Source of the DNA: Stagonosporopsis chrysanthemi
Taxonomy: Eukaryota > Ascomycota > Dothideomycetes > Pleosporales > Didymellaceae
Assembly: GCA_022560025.1 (NCBI GenBank)
Contig: JAFISE010000047.1
Location: 124,001 to 188,000 of the forward strand
Reading direction: 5' to 3'
DNA length: 64,000 bases
Shown here: in pieces, positions 34,301 through 42,813 of the stretch
How positions within the stretch are numbered: the stretch's first letter is position 1
Layout of the letters: each line of letters opens with the position of its first letter
The notes under the pieces: model-generated
The model's database searches: none
What the model was told of the DNA's origin: nothing
What the model saw: only the letters and a program-made list of their open reading frames with translations
Position numbers and translations under genes: made by a program

Positions 34301-35097
34301 GGATCGTAGTTGTCGCGAATTGGTGGAATGAAGGAGGGTGAGCGCTGTGTAACCAAGGACTCATCGTGAAGAGGATCGAGCGTCTGACCAGATCTCCGCC
34401 GCATGAGCAATGACATGGGATTCCTGAGCCGTGACTTGGTCTTGGGGGCGGCGGCTGTGGGCGTGGAGGCTGCCTTGGAGCTGCCTGACAGCTTCTCGGT
34501 CAGACCACTCATGAGCGAGGTCTGGGACTTGGAGTGGCTCGCATAGCCAGGGGACGTGAGGGACGGCGCCAGGTGCGTTGATGATTGTGAGGGAGTCTCT
34601 GAAGCTTGTGCTGGGTCTGGCTTGTGGGAGATGCCGAGACCCTGAAGACGACGGCCGGTGGGCGTAATGTCCGTCTTGGAGCGCAGGAACGCAGGCTTCT
34701 TGTCATGGCTGGGAGAATGCTGTTCCTGTGCGCGCGGCGGTGGGGACAGCATGCCGTGGTCCTGCACTAATTGACCACTGGGCCGCCCTGTGCTGCCCTG
34801 GGGCTGGCCTGCCGGGCGTGCGCCGCTCTGTGCAGTCGCTGCAGTCTTTGCCTGGTTGAGCTTGGAGGCGACGCGCGTTATGGGGGGCAGCTGCGGAGGG
34901 AGCGGCGATATGGGAGAGCCAGGCGAGAGGGTTGCATGGTCTGGGATGCGCGGCGACGCAGCGCAGTCGGTAGTCTGCGACGGCGAGGGCAGCGGCAGGG
35001 CGGCCGGGCTGAAGACGGGGTCTGGGGACGCCAGGCTCGAGGCATTGCGCTTCGCATGGCCTGGCCTGAGGTACGAAAACATGTTCGAGGGCGCCAT
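31312..35097 (-). CDS. Large Ser/Pro-rich disordered protein, conserved C-terminus
   Basis: A single uninterrupted frame of 1261 aa beginning MAPSNMFSYLRPGHAKRNAS. I do not recognise a named family. Almost the whole chain is predicted disordered, being rich in Ser, Pro, Asp and Glu. It includes a Pro-Ala dipeptide run encoded by a GGTGCC-type hexamer repeat and a run of 14 or so prolines. A central acidic part is rich in Asp/Tyr (DDYDYSDYDSALEND). The last ~40 residues look conserved and structured in charge pattern: GHSRKGSAADSVTYV, then GRWVLERRRTAESGELELIG. RKGS and RRRTAES resemble basophilic kinase sites. A signalling or scaffold role is plausible but not shown. Antisense frames over its 5' end are shadows. 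Confidence 0.8.
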   Translation of the reverse strand: MAPSNMFSYLRPGHAKRNASSLASPDPVFSPAALPLPSPSQTTDCAASPRIPDHATLSPGSPISPLPPQLPPITRVASKLNQAKTAATAQSGARPAGQPQGSTGRPSGQLVQDHGMLSPPPRAQEQHSPSHDKKPAFLRSKTDITPTGRRLQGLGISHKPDPAQASETPSQSSTHLAPSLTSPGYASHSKSQTSLMSGLTEKLSGSSKAASTPTAAAPKTKSRLRNPMSLLMRRRSGQTLDPLHDESLVTQRSPSFIPPIRDNYDPSIRGSIIHDFNAPRLNRNFSYNNAYGSSPVPPGTPGDLGRVSPPKIEKEHTPVFHEHFDDDTSYEQSQAAVRAEQLANNDFVARNSMLLMSEPSPPEPAPAPAPAPAPKPASAPRSTLQQDAKESPLETSSDQPPHTASPPPPPPPPPPPPYQAIDLASSVLSPVEEVPSPTYAPTDDTPKAKKSTKSPPPSRSRATSVTDPSWQPAGLPAHLSSRASRFSFQINGGSDSTQEHVMEERHRKKAAEKASKQAHLSTNTIEDEYDEYDMDDDFDMDGGYEEEIPMLGDEDDFGGLGDQNINDGISTFDFSTLSMSPGLANQISPMAPIVQLQTPCDANGIPIGFAMSGGQQQIQPSNDRGYLNPEEDDDDETQGSRAYGLQPLLQNPSNQFVGATHHLDASSSNDTSPGNVNLDDDMYFDDGLIGEQDLGDTPAFDEETFDDPEGPLYERKMKQAPAEEASSSHPLQARPSETGYEADDDTMSKHLEKSEPSLAHKTSVAHAPLGSTMFNFDDMSSYHTALVDAANRAEAEGRFTRKASADVGNSNSELDEASSVSHSRPSLVPDDDVRFSLDTIGFPPDDDVYGTDMSFQDDYDYSDYDSALENDPMIAAANAEALAYDDEGFYGSEFGFYAAGGDAQSEWGGVFASGLNRAVSGRNAVREPNLTPITERSEYSTRNSFISLNHFRDGSLPIASPGLAQLARLSPYEWPAEEENMTLDALMKLRKGAFGGSTSSLPSSTANSPRNSSPFGMQFAPRIGSAAGNRMQEQYESEMESDESGNIADNFDANEDEDDGLMDAVNGAYEDKDEGRSDGVERPESPTLTASDYNSLSSPTGRLQSPPPFSPPPRPQILQMQSLYMQPPVNLSTTMKSPASIALPMSPFGMPLPSPFIMSQHPASPPPIDTSLSSPAATSSTGPRRQSVGFVSPISASSPMTPNGSGWRGGHSRKGSAADSVTYVREHDEAGEGRWVLERRRTAESGELELIGREIVEGGRI
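33844..33887. repeat. Polyproline-coding GGT/GGA/GGG tract
   Basis: A G-rich low-complexity tract on the + strand, coding a proline run on the minus strand inside the large disordered protein. It is likely to vary in length between strains. Confidence 0.7.
33978..34012. repeat. GGTGCC hexamer repeat
   Basis: About five tandem copies of GGTGCC (the last slightly diverged) encode an alternating Pro-Ala run in the disordered protein. Slippage in such tandem hexamers changes length without shifting the frame. Confidence 0.8.
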
Positions 35098-35907
35098 TGC
35101 TGGGCCGCAGCGTGGGCTCGTCGGCCGCTATTGCGTTGCTTCCGCGCGGCTGCAGGGAGGACTGGCGGCCAGCAGCGCGGTCAGTGAACAGGCGTCGACG
35201 CCTCTCAGCGAGGCCACGCGCCAGACAATACCATCGCAGGGCACGTCGGGGGCAAGGGCGGGCGCAGAGGGGCCTGTCGGCCAGCGATTGGAAGCGTTGA
35301 ACTCTGCACACCTCAGGCGTCGCACGATGCTGGCAAGCTGCTCGAGGGACCAGATGTGGGGCACTGCAGCGCGCCAGTCGCGGTCTGCCTGCTTGCGAGC
35401 TGTCTGGTCGACGTCGTGCAGCGCGGGAGGGTCGAGTGTCGAGTGGGCGGGGCGTCGAGACTGCCGAGTGCTCGTGTTCGACATGCAGCTTCCGCGACTT
35501 ATGATGCGATTCTCAGCACCCCAGTGTTCCAAGGCTTCATGCATGCTGTATGCAGGGATTACTAGCAATCATCTCCTTCCTCCATCCGGCACGCACTCCG
35601 CTCTGTCCGTGGCTCCCCTGCGTGAGCCATCAGCATGGCCGGTCCATACATACTATGTCACTTCAAGTTCAGCAGCAGGGCAGCGTTTCGGCTACAGATT
35701 AACGTTGATCAACCTCAAAGGCGCCGGGGCCGTGGTCACTAGCGCCAACGTCGTGCGAGCTGACTAAAAAATGGTGTGGGAGGGCATCGAGTCATGACGA
35801 CCTCCACGGCCCGCCCGTGTGTTGCATTCGAGACTCGCGTTGCGTCATCCGCCTTCCTTTGCTGCCAATTATCTACAGAATGCTATGAAGTCGTGCTGCT
35901 TCGAGGC
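35098..35907. other. Intergenic region, promoter of the disordered-protein gene
   Basis: 5' flank of the large disordered-protein gene and 3' flank of the carboxypeptidase gene, both on the minus strand. GC-rich near 35.1-35.4 kb. Long antisense frames here lack motifs. Confidence 0.55.
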
Positions 35908-37758
35908 TTATCCAGAGCGCCTCCTCAGCAGCGACATGCTGGGCCGTCCCGACTTACCACTTGACCGCCTCGCCTTCTTCCCTGCGGGCTCTGCAGCCCA
36001 TGTCGATTCTGGATCCGGAGCATTGAGCGCAGTGTTGTAGGTCGCGTTCTGCGGCGTGACCTCAAACTGAATCGTAGCGTTGCCTTCGCGGTACGTGCTC
36101 GTTGGCGTACCAACCGTCTTGTAGCCAGCATCCACTGCACATTGACCAGTAGCAATGTCGACTTGCTTCAATGCGCGCTCAAATATCTCGAGCGAAGCCA
36201 GAGGCTGGTAGAATGGCACTTCGTGTCCCGACTCATAGACGCGAACGAAAGAGAAGAGACCAGACTGCCTGACCTGACCATGCACAATGTTGTCAGACGT
36301 CGTAATGTTGACGAAGCCTGCAGTGTCGTAGCCGGGTGCTGCAATCTCATCTGCAACGCCTTGTCCACCAAGCCAGTTGCAATTGAAGTCTGCGTCTCCA
36401 TAGTAGAGCATGACCTGGACTCCAGCGGCAAGCAGCTTCTGGCAGGCCTCAATGGTGCCGGATTCACGATCATCATCTCCAGTGTTGCCGAATGCTGCAG
36501 ACACAGTCCTCGAGCTTTCAGAGAAGTTTTGGTAGGCGCCGATCGCCTTTTGTACTTCTGGCGTGTTGAGGTAGTCGACGTAGTATGAATACGGGAACGG
36601 ATCTGGTACCAAGTATCGCATGTCGTACTCGTCGCGTCCGCTGTAAATATCATACAGACTCTCAACCTTATCGGCACAGAAGCTGTCTGCACGAGCACAG
36701 ACTGCGTTCTCACCGGTGGCGTAGCATTGCTTGGTCTGATCGTAGCAGTTACCCTCGCCGTAGAGATTGTTGTACCATTCGGCCTTCACAGACGCATTGT
36801 ACGGGTCATAGTCGTATGTATTGCCCGGGAAGACAGAAAAGTTGTAGTATGCTTGGTATTGGATGAGAGGGTCGAACCAACCGTTGCCGATCAAGACATT
36901 CTCGAGGTCAATCTTATGGGCTCCGGTGATGTTCTTCTTGTTTTGGTCCAAAAAGTAAGCTGCCAGATATTAGTCGTGAGATGCCATAGAGTTCACGGAT
37001 GTCTGCTAACCATTGAATATGGGTGCATAGTGCCCTCCATAACTCTCCGTAGCAAAGTTGAATCCATTGCGCGAGTATTCAGGGAAGGCGCCCATAAACC
37101 CTTGCAAAGTCCTCCACATGTTTGGTGCCGCTCCTGCAGTGGTGTTCGCCGTCAGAGTGAGATCTGGCTTTGAGTATGTGCCACACGTTCCATACGCCTC
37201 TGCATAGTCTGGACAAGTCGCATTCGGAAGTTGAGTAATATAACCATTGTCGTCCTTATAGCCAGGGATAGGAATTGAGTATGAGAAACCAACCGTCGTA
37301 GGTTCATCTATGAAAAGCATGTTGCTGGCGTTTGACCACGAGTAAGGGTTGTTATATGGTTTGAGATCTGGACCGACACCACAAGGTCCGAGTTCTTGGA
37401 ACAGTCCGATCATAGATGAGCTTCCAGGACCACCGTTGATCTGAAGTGTACTGTAAGCATATGCTTGTTGGGCAGATGCATCAAAACTTACCCAAACAGT
37501 CAAGGGTGCATCGCTTGGATCCTGGTTGCGTGCCTCAAAAAACCACCAGAAAACGTGCTGATCTTTGCCAACATCTGCATAGCCCGAGTAGCTCTTGACA
37601 TTAGGGTCGAGCTCACAGACACCCTCAGGAACCTGCTTGTACCGCACGTTGATGCCCGCGTACCCTTCCTTGGTTGTGAGATCTGCAGGCGCTGGCACGA
37701 ACTGGGCCGCAGCGAGGCTCGCAGCTAATAAAGGCAGCGTAGCATAAAGTTTCATCAT
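35908..37758 (-). CDS. Serine carboxypeptidase, family S10, secreted or vacuolar
   Basis: Removes C-terminal residues from peptides; 582 aa with a signal peptide (MKLYATLPLLAASLAAAQF). Exons: 37492-37758, 37011-37440 and 35908-36959. The first intron (37441-37491, 51 nt) has no stop and keeps frame; splicing it out joins PLTVW to INGGPGSSSMIG, the oxyanion-hole motif of the family. The nucleophile is Ser222 in ATESYGGHYAP, where the usual Gly before Glu-Ser is Thr. The catalytic Asp lies in LYYGDADFNCNWLGG and the His in VYESGHEVPFYQP. Many N-x-S/T sites and paired cysteines fit a secreted glycoprotein. The start was set at the Met-Met pair opening the signal peptide; an upstream in-frame ATG at 37800 would bury it. 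Confidence 0.92.
37441..37491 (-). other. Stop-free in-frame intron in the carboxypeptidase gene
   Basis: 51 nt, GTAAGT donor, TTCAG acceptor, no stop codon in frame. If retained it inserts 17 residues between LTVW and INGGPG, breaking the S10 substrate loop. The family motif shows it must be removed. Confidence 0.88.
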
Positions 37759-38515
37759 GGCAAACTGCACTGTAAGCTGGCTATCAATTGAACGTATCAC
37801 AAGTTGCAGGCCAGGAGCTGAAATTAGGCAACTGGCTCAAGACCGATTCCTGAATTTATAGCAGTCCTTGCAACTACATCAGAGCTCCGGAAAGCTGCCG
37901 TGTTGCGATAACCGCATACTCTCACCTTCCTTTAAAGGCTAAGTTCGTTGTCACTGCACTCGGACTCGAACGTCATGGCTTTGCTGCCGGTATTATTCAA
38001 AAGGTACAACAGTGCGCCCGTGAGACGTTGCTGGCACCCCACTGCCATCAAAAAATAACATTGGAGAGGTGGAGAGCCACGGTACCTGTGGCACCTTAAC
38101 GATGATATCGAAGCTATCCGATGACCCGTTAAAGTGGCATTCGTGGACCAAATGCATGGGGCTACCCCGCGCTAGCAAAAGCTTGGTCTGGAGCTTGGTG
38201 AGCTTGCGCAGCTTGACATGAGCCCGGCGAGCGTGCGGTATTGCTATCTTCGGAAGGTGCCAGAAGATTACGTACCATCGCTGATGTCCTGGCGACTTCA
38301 GGACTTAGCAACATAGTTTAAGCACAATGCAGAGAGCTTGTCAGGATGCAAAATAAGACATGTTCTGGGGTATAATTATTCCTTCTTCCTATTCAGTTGT
38401 GTCTCATAGACCACTTGTTCGCCATATCCATCGCTTCGTGTGCAATCATAAATCATTCAAAAATTGTTCGTGCTCCATATTCCAGGTAGCAACGACAACA
38501 TCGTCTTCTACAAGC
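37759..38515. other. Intergenic region, carboxypeptidase promoter
   Basis: 5' flank of the carboxypeptidase gene and 3' flank of AHA1. No gene or RNA is recognised. A candidate B-box-like word near 37968 lacks a matching tRNA A box. Confidence 0.55.
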
Positions 38516-39631
38516 TCACAATACCGTGCCGAACCCGAAGGTGGTCTTGATACTGCGAACGTAGTACTGGTCCCAGTTGGTCTTCGTCGGCTCCTCCTGG
38601 CCAACTGGAACACCCTTCCATTCGACCCTCATAACTGTGACCGAATCGACATCGTTCTGGTCGAACCAGATCGACAGAGTTGAGAAGTGGCCAGCAGGCC
38701 ATTGAGCAAGTCGCCATTTCTGGACAATGTGCTTTGGCTCCTCCAGCTCAGTGTACTCTCCGCTTACATTACCACCGAAAAGCTCGAAAGTGCCGCCAGG
38801 CTTGGCACCAGTGAAGGACTTCGGTGGTGCGCGAGTGAACGCAGTAATGCGCTGAGGATCAGTGAAGGTCTGAAACAACTCAGCGGCGGTGGTTCGGAAC
38901 TCGGTGCTGTCATTGATGGTGGTAACGTTGACGATCGAGCCGGTGCTCGACTTCTGTGAGCCGCTCTCTGTCTTTGAGGAGGTGGATTTGTTCACACTCG
39001 AACTCGAGTACACCTTCGCGGCTGGGAAGCTGCTCGATGGGTTTGAGCCAGGAGCGTGCTGGATGTCCTTACCATGCTCAGCCATGACGGCGGGGCCAAG
39101 TTTTGCAAGGCCCTTGCGGAGCTGAGGGACAATCTTAGATCGTACGAGATCCTTTACTGCTTGTTTGCTGCTGTCCTCGGAATAGACATCTACATCAAAC
39201 TATAGCACAGTTAGCATACGCACCAGCAATGTATGGAAAAGCACAAGAGGGTTGTGAGCGAAGGGAACATACGACATACTCGTCTTCCTCCGTGTCGTGT
39301 GCAACCTCGGGAATCGTGATAGTGCCATTGGCTTCCTCGCCATCCTTGTTCTTGCCTGCCGACTGAGTCAGCCGGCTGAGCAATAGCGAGGAGAATGATT
39401 GTGCTTACCGGAATACTCCAGCTTGAGCTTGACATCGAACAATGTGATGACCTTGCCCTTACGCTGGCTCACATCGACGTCTCCGTCCATGCTCGCGATC
39501 TTGTCGATCTTGGCGGTAACACCATCCTGCTCAGCAGAGATTTGCAAGAGTTCTTTGTCTAGGTACTCGCGCGTCCAACCAGACACGTCTTTGTTGACCC
39601 AATGCCAGTTGTTTGGGTTGTGGAGGACCAT
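38516..39631 (-). CDS. AHA1: Aha1, activator of Hsp90 ATPase
   Basis: A cytosolic co-chaperone that stimulates Hsp90 ATP hydrolysis; 329 aa. Exons: 39409-39631, 39273-39355 and 38516-39199; introns are 53 and 73 nt. The N-terminal Aha1_N domain starts MVLHNPNNWHWVNKDVSGW, containing the N-x-N-N-W-H-W element known to stimulate Hsp90. It continues through KVITLFDVKLKLEYSGK and VKDLVRSKIVPQLRKGLAKL. A Ser/Thr-rich linker leads to the C-terminal AHSA1 (Bet v1-like) domain: TTAAELFQTFTDPQRITAFT, GGTFELFGGNVSGEYTELEE and VQKWRLAQWPAGHFSTLSIW. A heat-shock element lies about 340 bp upstream, and a possible 5' leader intron is noted separately. Confidence 0.95.
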
Positions 39632-39727
39632 CGCGGATTAGGTGGGGTATATGACCAGCGAGTTATTCTGCAGTCCAACGTATTAGCGACACGCCTTACA
39701 AGGAAATGTTTGCCATATCGAGATGAA

Positions 39728-39856
39728 CTAAAATATCAGAGGTGGTCTGGTGGACCGGGAAGCTGATCAGCATACAAAGAGTACAAGTCTTCTCAGACTG
39801 GTGCCAGCGGGTGTCTCATCCTGTAATTCGAGGGGGGAAAGATATGCCTGACTTAC
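39728..39856 (-). other. Possible intron in the AHA1 5' leader
   Basis: Upstream of the AHA1 start there is a consensus donor (GTAAGT at 39856 on the minus strand), a GCTGATC branch-like site and a TTTTAG acceptor at 39728, giving a 129-nt candidate intron. This is inference from splice signals only. If real, the transcription start lies beyond 39860, close to the heat-shock element. Confidence 0.35.
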
Positions 39857-39973
39857 CAAATTGAAGAATGCAGTAATTGAGAATCAAAATAAGCGCTGGA
39901 CGGGTATACGAGCGTAGGAAAAGGAAGGGCTTGAAAGTTCTGTGAAGTTGAAATACAAGGGGAGCTTGGGGCA

Positions 39974-39986
39974 GAAACTTCCAGAA
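39974..39986. promoter_or_regulatory. Heat-shock element upstream of AHA1
   Basis: Three perfectly spaced alternating pentamers: GAA at 39974, TTC at 39979, GAA at 39984, each separated by two bases. This is the minimal consensus for heat-shock factor trimers. AHA1 is a heat-shock gene in budding yeast, so the context supports function. Confidence 0.55.
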
Positions 39987-41100
39987 CTTAGAGAGCTGCT
40001 CCACCGCCAAGGCATCCCGGTCCGACGAAACTCCGTCGTCACAGGTCGAGATGTGATTCAATCATCAGAGGGCACGCTTGCTAGAGATAACTTCTTGGAT
40101 TAGTTGGTCGTACCACAAAGAGGCGCAATCTGTTCAGTCGTTGAAGAATCGAGCGGTCCACCCAGAAATCATCAAGGCTGTGAAAAGAGACATCTGCGAT
40201 GACCCATCGGAGCCAGAACGAGGGCGTGAAGTCTTCAAGCCGCATGATGCGCAGCCATCACTCTGCGTATCGACAGTTGGAATACTGCTGACTGCTGTGA
40301 CCATGGTGCTTGGCATCTCGACCGTTTTTTTGCCATCTGGAAGAACTTCAAGCCATCTTTTATGAATCACGAAATTGCATACAGCATCAACGACGCGCTA
40401 TTTCCGTTAGTTCATACTGCTTCAGACAGGTCCGAGATAGTCGGTTGGAAGGGCTACCCACGCCATCTGGTGTCGCCTGGTAGCATCTCGCTGCATCGCA
40501 TCCGGGCTTGTTGAGTGCGCACAACGTAGTGCATCGAACGCAAGTATCTGGCAGCCATGCCAACGTAGGCATGATGAGGAGGAGTGTTGCCGATTTTATG
40601 GAGAAAAAGGAGCGCATGTTGCTGTGCTGGGGATATATTGGAGGAAGGTGTATGGCAGGAAGGAGTGGTTTGGTTGCAAGAATAAATCCATATCTGATGG
40701 AGATCGAGCAGCCTTGGTATCTCTATGGTTCATGCGGTCAACCAAGGTCGCATGTTGAGTAAAATGGCAGGGGTACATTGGTACCGATCCTCACATTGTA
40801 CTCAAGGGTCAAACACATATTCGAAAATGAGAGTTCTAGAAGTACTGGATCCGGCAGTAGCATCCTACAAGCCCAGTCGAGTTATTGCATAACCCACTGA
40901 CGAAAATTGAGGACAAGATGAGCGAAGAAGAAATTCTCCGAACTCCGACAAGCATGTCCTTCCTCAACATAGCACTTGATAGACAACGCAGTGCCCCAAC
41001 AAAACCTGTCATCCGATCATGCCCATCGTACGCATCCAGAATACTCCCAAGTCGGTATTACAAGAAGAGACCAACAATCAACAACCAAGTGGGTATCGAA

Positions 41101-42015
41101 CTAACGAAACTCCTGTCTGCCAGCACACTTGAGCACCATACGATCTGGCTTCTTCCTCGGCTTTGGCATAGGCCTGCCGGCCAAAACGAGCTGCAGTCTC
41201 TTGTTCTGCACACACTTCTTGATAGGGTCCGTGCCTTTGTACTTGTTGACCGGATGCTTCTTTGCGTCGATAGCTTTGGCTGACGACGTAGCAGGAGAGC
41301 CCACCACAGAGGTGGAAGTCGGGGCTTCGACCTCAGGCTCAGGTGTCATGGACGAGTTGAGCATGCGAATGGGTTCACGCCTGGTCGCTGGCATAACAGG
41401 ACGAGGAGGGTGCAGAAAGCGGTTGAATGGCAGGTGGTGAGAGGAACCGTACTGCACTGGCCTGGTGCTGACAGGCTGGCGAGGCGGGCATAGAGATGGC
41501 GCTGGGCGGAAAAGATCAGTAAAACTATCAAAGTCTATATTTGTACCGCTCCTACTGTAAACGTCAGTCTGTTCAGCTTCGCCCCGACTGCCAAGCAACG
41601 AGTCAGGTTGCACCGATCCACCATCTCTGTTGGGATTGTCCTGGCATGCAGTGCGATCTTGAAGGACACGACCTCGCTGAGGTTGAGGTGAGTTGGTGCC
41701 ATGGCTGCTGCTGGTCAAACTTTGATCTTCATCATCTTCACTGTATGTCATGCGATCTGCGAGGCGACTACGAGAGCTCAAGGGTGCCAAGTCAGTTGGG
41801 CTTGGTGGTAACACCATCTGGTTGCGGCTTGCCCGAATATCGCGCTTGCGTCGTGTCTGCCTAGCACGATTCTGCTCACGATCATGTCGAGTCGATGTGC
41901 GATGACCTCGATGACCGAGCCGAGTGCTGTTAGCGGACGAGATGTTTGGCGGCGCTCCACCTTGAGCGTCGTAATGAGCGGTACGCCGGGCAGCTTGACC
42001 GTAGTTGGGGGGCAT
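41101..42015 (-). CDS. Hypothetical basic, disordered protein
   Basis: A single frame of 304 aa from MPPNYGQAARRTAHYDAQ. I recognise no domain. The N-terminal third is Arg-rich (HDREQNRARQTRRKRDIRAS), suggesting nucleic-acid binding or a nuclear signal. The middle is acidic and Ser-rich (MTYSEDDEDQSLTSSSH), and the tail is Lys-rich (KKHPVNKYKGTDPIKKCVQN, KPRKKPDRMVLKC). Composition resembles fungal nuclear or nucleolar disordered proteins, but this is only inference. The frame is long for chance and has an ordinary ATG, which is the main support. Confidence 0.65.
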   Translation of the reverse strand: MPPNYGQAARRTAHYDAQGGAPPNISSANSTRLGHRGHRTSTRHDREQNRARQTRRKRDIRASRNQMVLPPSPTDLAPLSSRSRLADRMTYSEDDEDQSLTSSSHGTNSPQPQRGRVLQDRTACQDNPNRDGGSVQPDSLLGSRGEAEQTDVYSRSGTNIDFDSFTDLFRPAPSLCPPRQPVSTRPVQYGSSHHLPFNRFLHPPRPVMPATRREPIRMLNSSMTPEPEVEAPTSTSVVGSPATSSAKAIDAKKHPVNKYKGTDPIKKCVQNKRLQLVLAGRPMPKPRKKPDRMVLKCAGRQEFR

Positions 42016-42813
42016 CTTGATAGGACCTCGATGGTAGCTGAGGCAGGCGCGTGTGTTTGGTGTAGGTTGGGCAGGTTGAGCAGGTTGGCGTGGCTGTTAG
42101 TGGTATTGGTTGGAGACCCTTTGTTTATATAAAAACAAGAGCAACAAGGTGGCCTTAGTAACAGGCAACTTTTCACAGTGAAAGTGAGTCGGTACGAAGG
42201 CGTAATTGGTCTTGTGTATGCCATGTCGCCAGGGTCTCTTTCGACAATAATCACAGCCTAGATTGGGAGACTTTGCAGGATGACAAGTGTCAGTCAGCGC
42301 AAGTATCGTAGTACTGCAACGAAGCCAAATCTACAAGAGATGCTCCGAATTTGGCGGCGCTGCGAACTTTGAGGTCAGACGAGGAGAACACAACATGAAA
42401 GTCCTTACATGCACGCATCTGGTGAGGCACGAGGATTTGCTGACTGTGTGGACGAGCAATCTTCTTTGGCAACGAGCTAAGGATGAGATAAAGAGAAGAA
42501 GAGCGAGTGACGAGTTAGGATCGAGAAGAGTTACTGGGACGCGGAGTATACGGAACATTTGAATGGAGTTAAGTCCTACCGTGCACCAAGTGTCTCTAAG
42601 TAGGACGCATGTCTGTTATGTGAGCGGCAAATAAAAGATGCAGACCCTATCCAGATCCGAACGCACAGCAAGTGTCGATAAACCAATACCCAAGAAATAA
42701 TGCAACATGTGTTTGCGCCGACATGCGCCTTGAACATCCGTCCACGTGTGATAATATAGGCCGTTGAAAACAGGGAAGAGCAAGAGAGCCAACGCAAAGA
42801 CTGGATGGCACAC
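42016..42813. other. Intergenic region
   Basis: Promoter of the basic protein gene and 3' flank of UBC8, both on the minus strand. No gene is recognised on either strand. Confidence 0.55.

Larger units (their letters stand above)
39632..41100. other. 1.5-kb region between AHA1 and the basic protein gene
   Basis: AHA1 promoter (with the heat-shock element) and 3' flank of the basic disordered protein gene. A 78-codon minus-strand frame at 40134-40370 begins with ATG but has no recognisable similarity. I regard it as unsupported. Confidence 0.5.

Noticed and set aside
34790..35767. Plus-strand open frame of 325 codons
   Set aside because: It is antisense to the 5' part of the disordered-protein gene and its GC-rich promoter, has biased Ala/Arg/Gly composition and no motif, so it is a shadow frame.
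37955..38035. Possible minus-strand tRNA (B-box-like GTTCGAGTCC near 37968)
   Set aside because: No matching A box and no acceptor or anticodon stem could be drawn at the right spacing.
40134..40370. Minus-strand 78-codon frame with ATG upstream of AHA1
   Set aside because: No similarity or conserved pattern was seen and splice extension did not give a sensible product.
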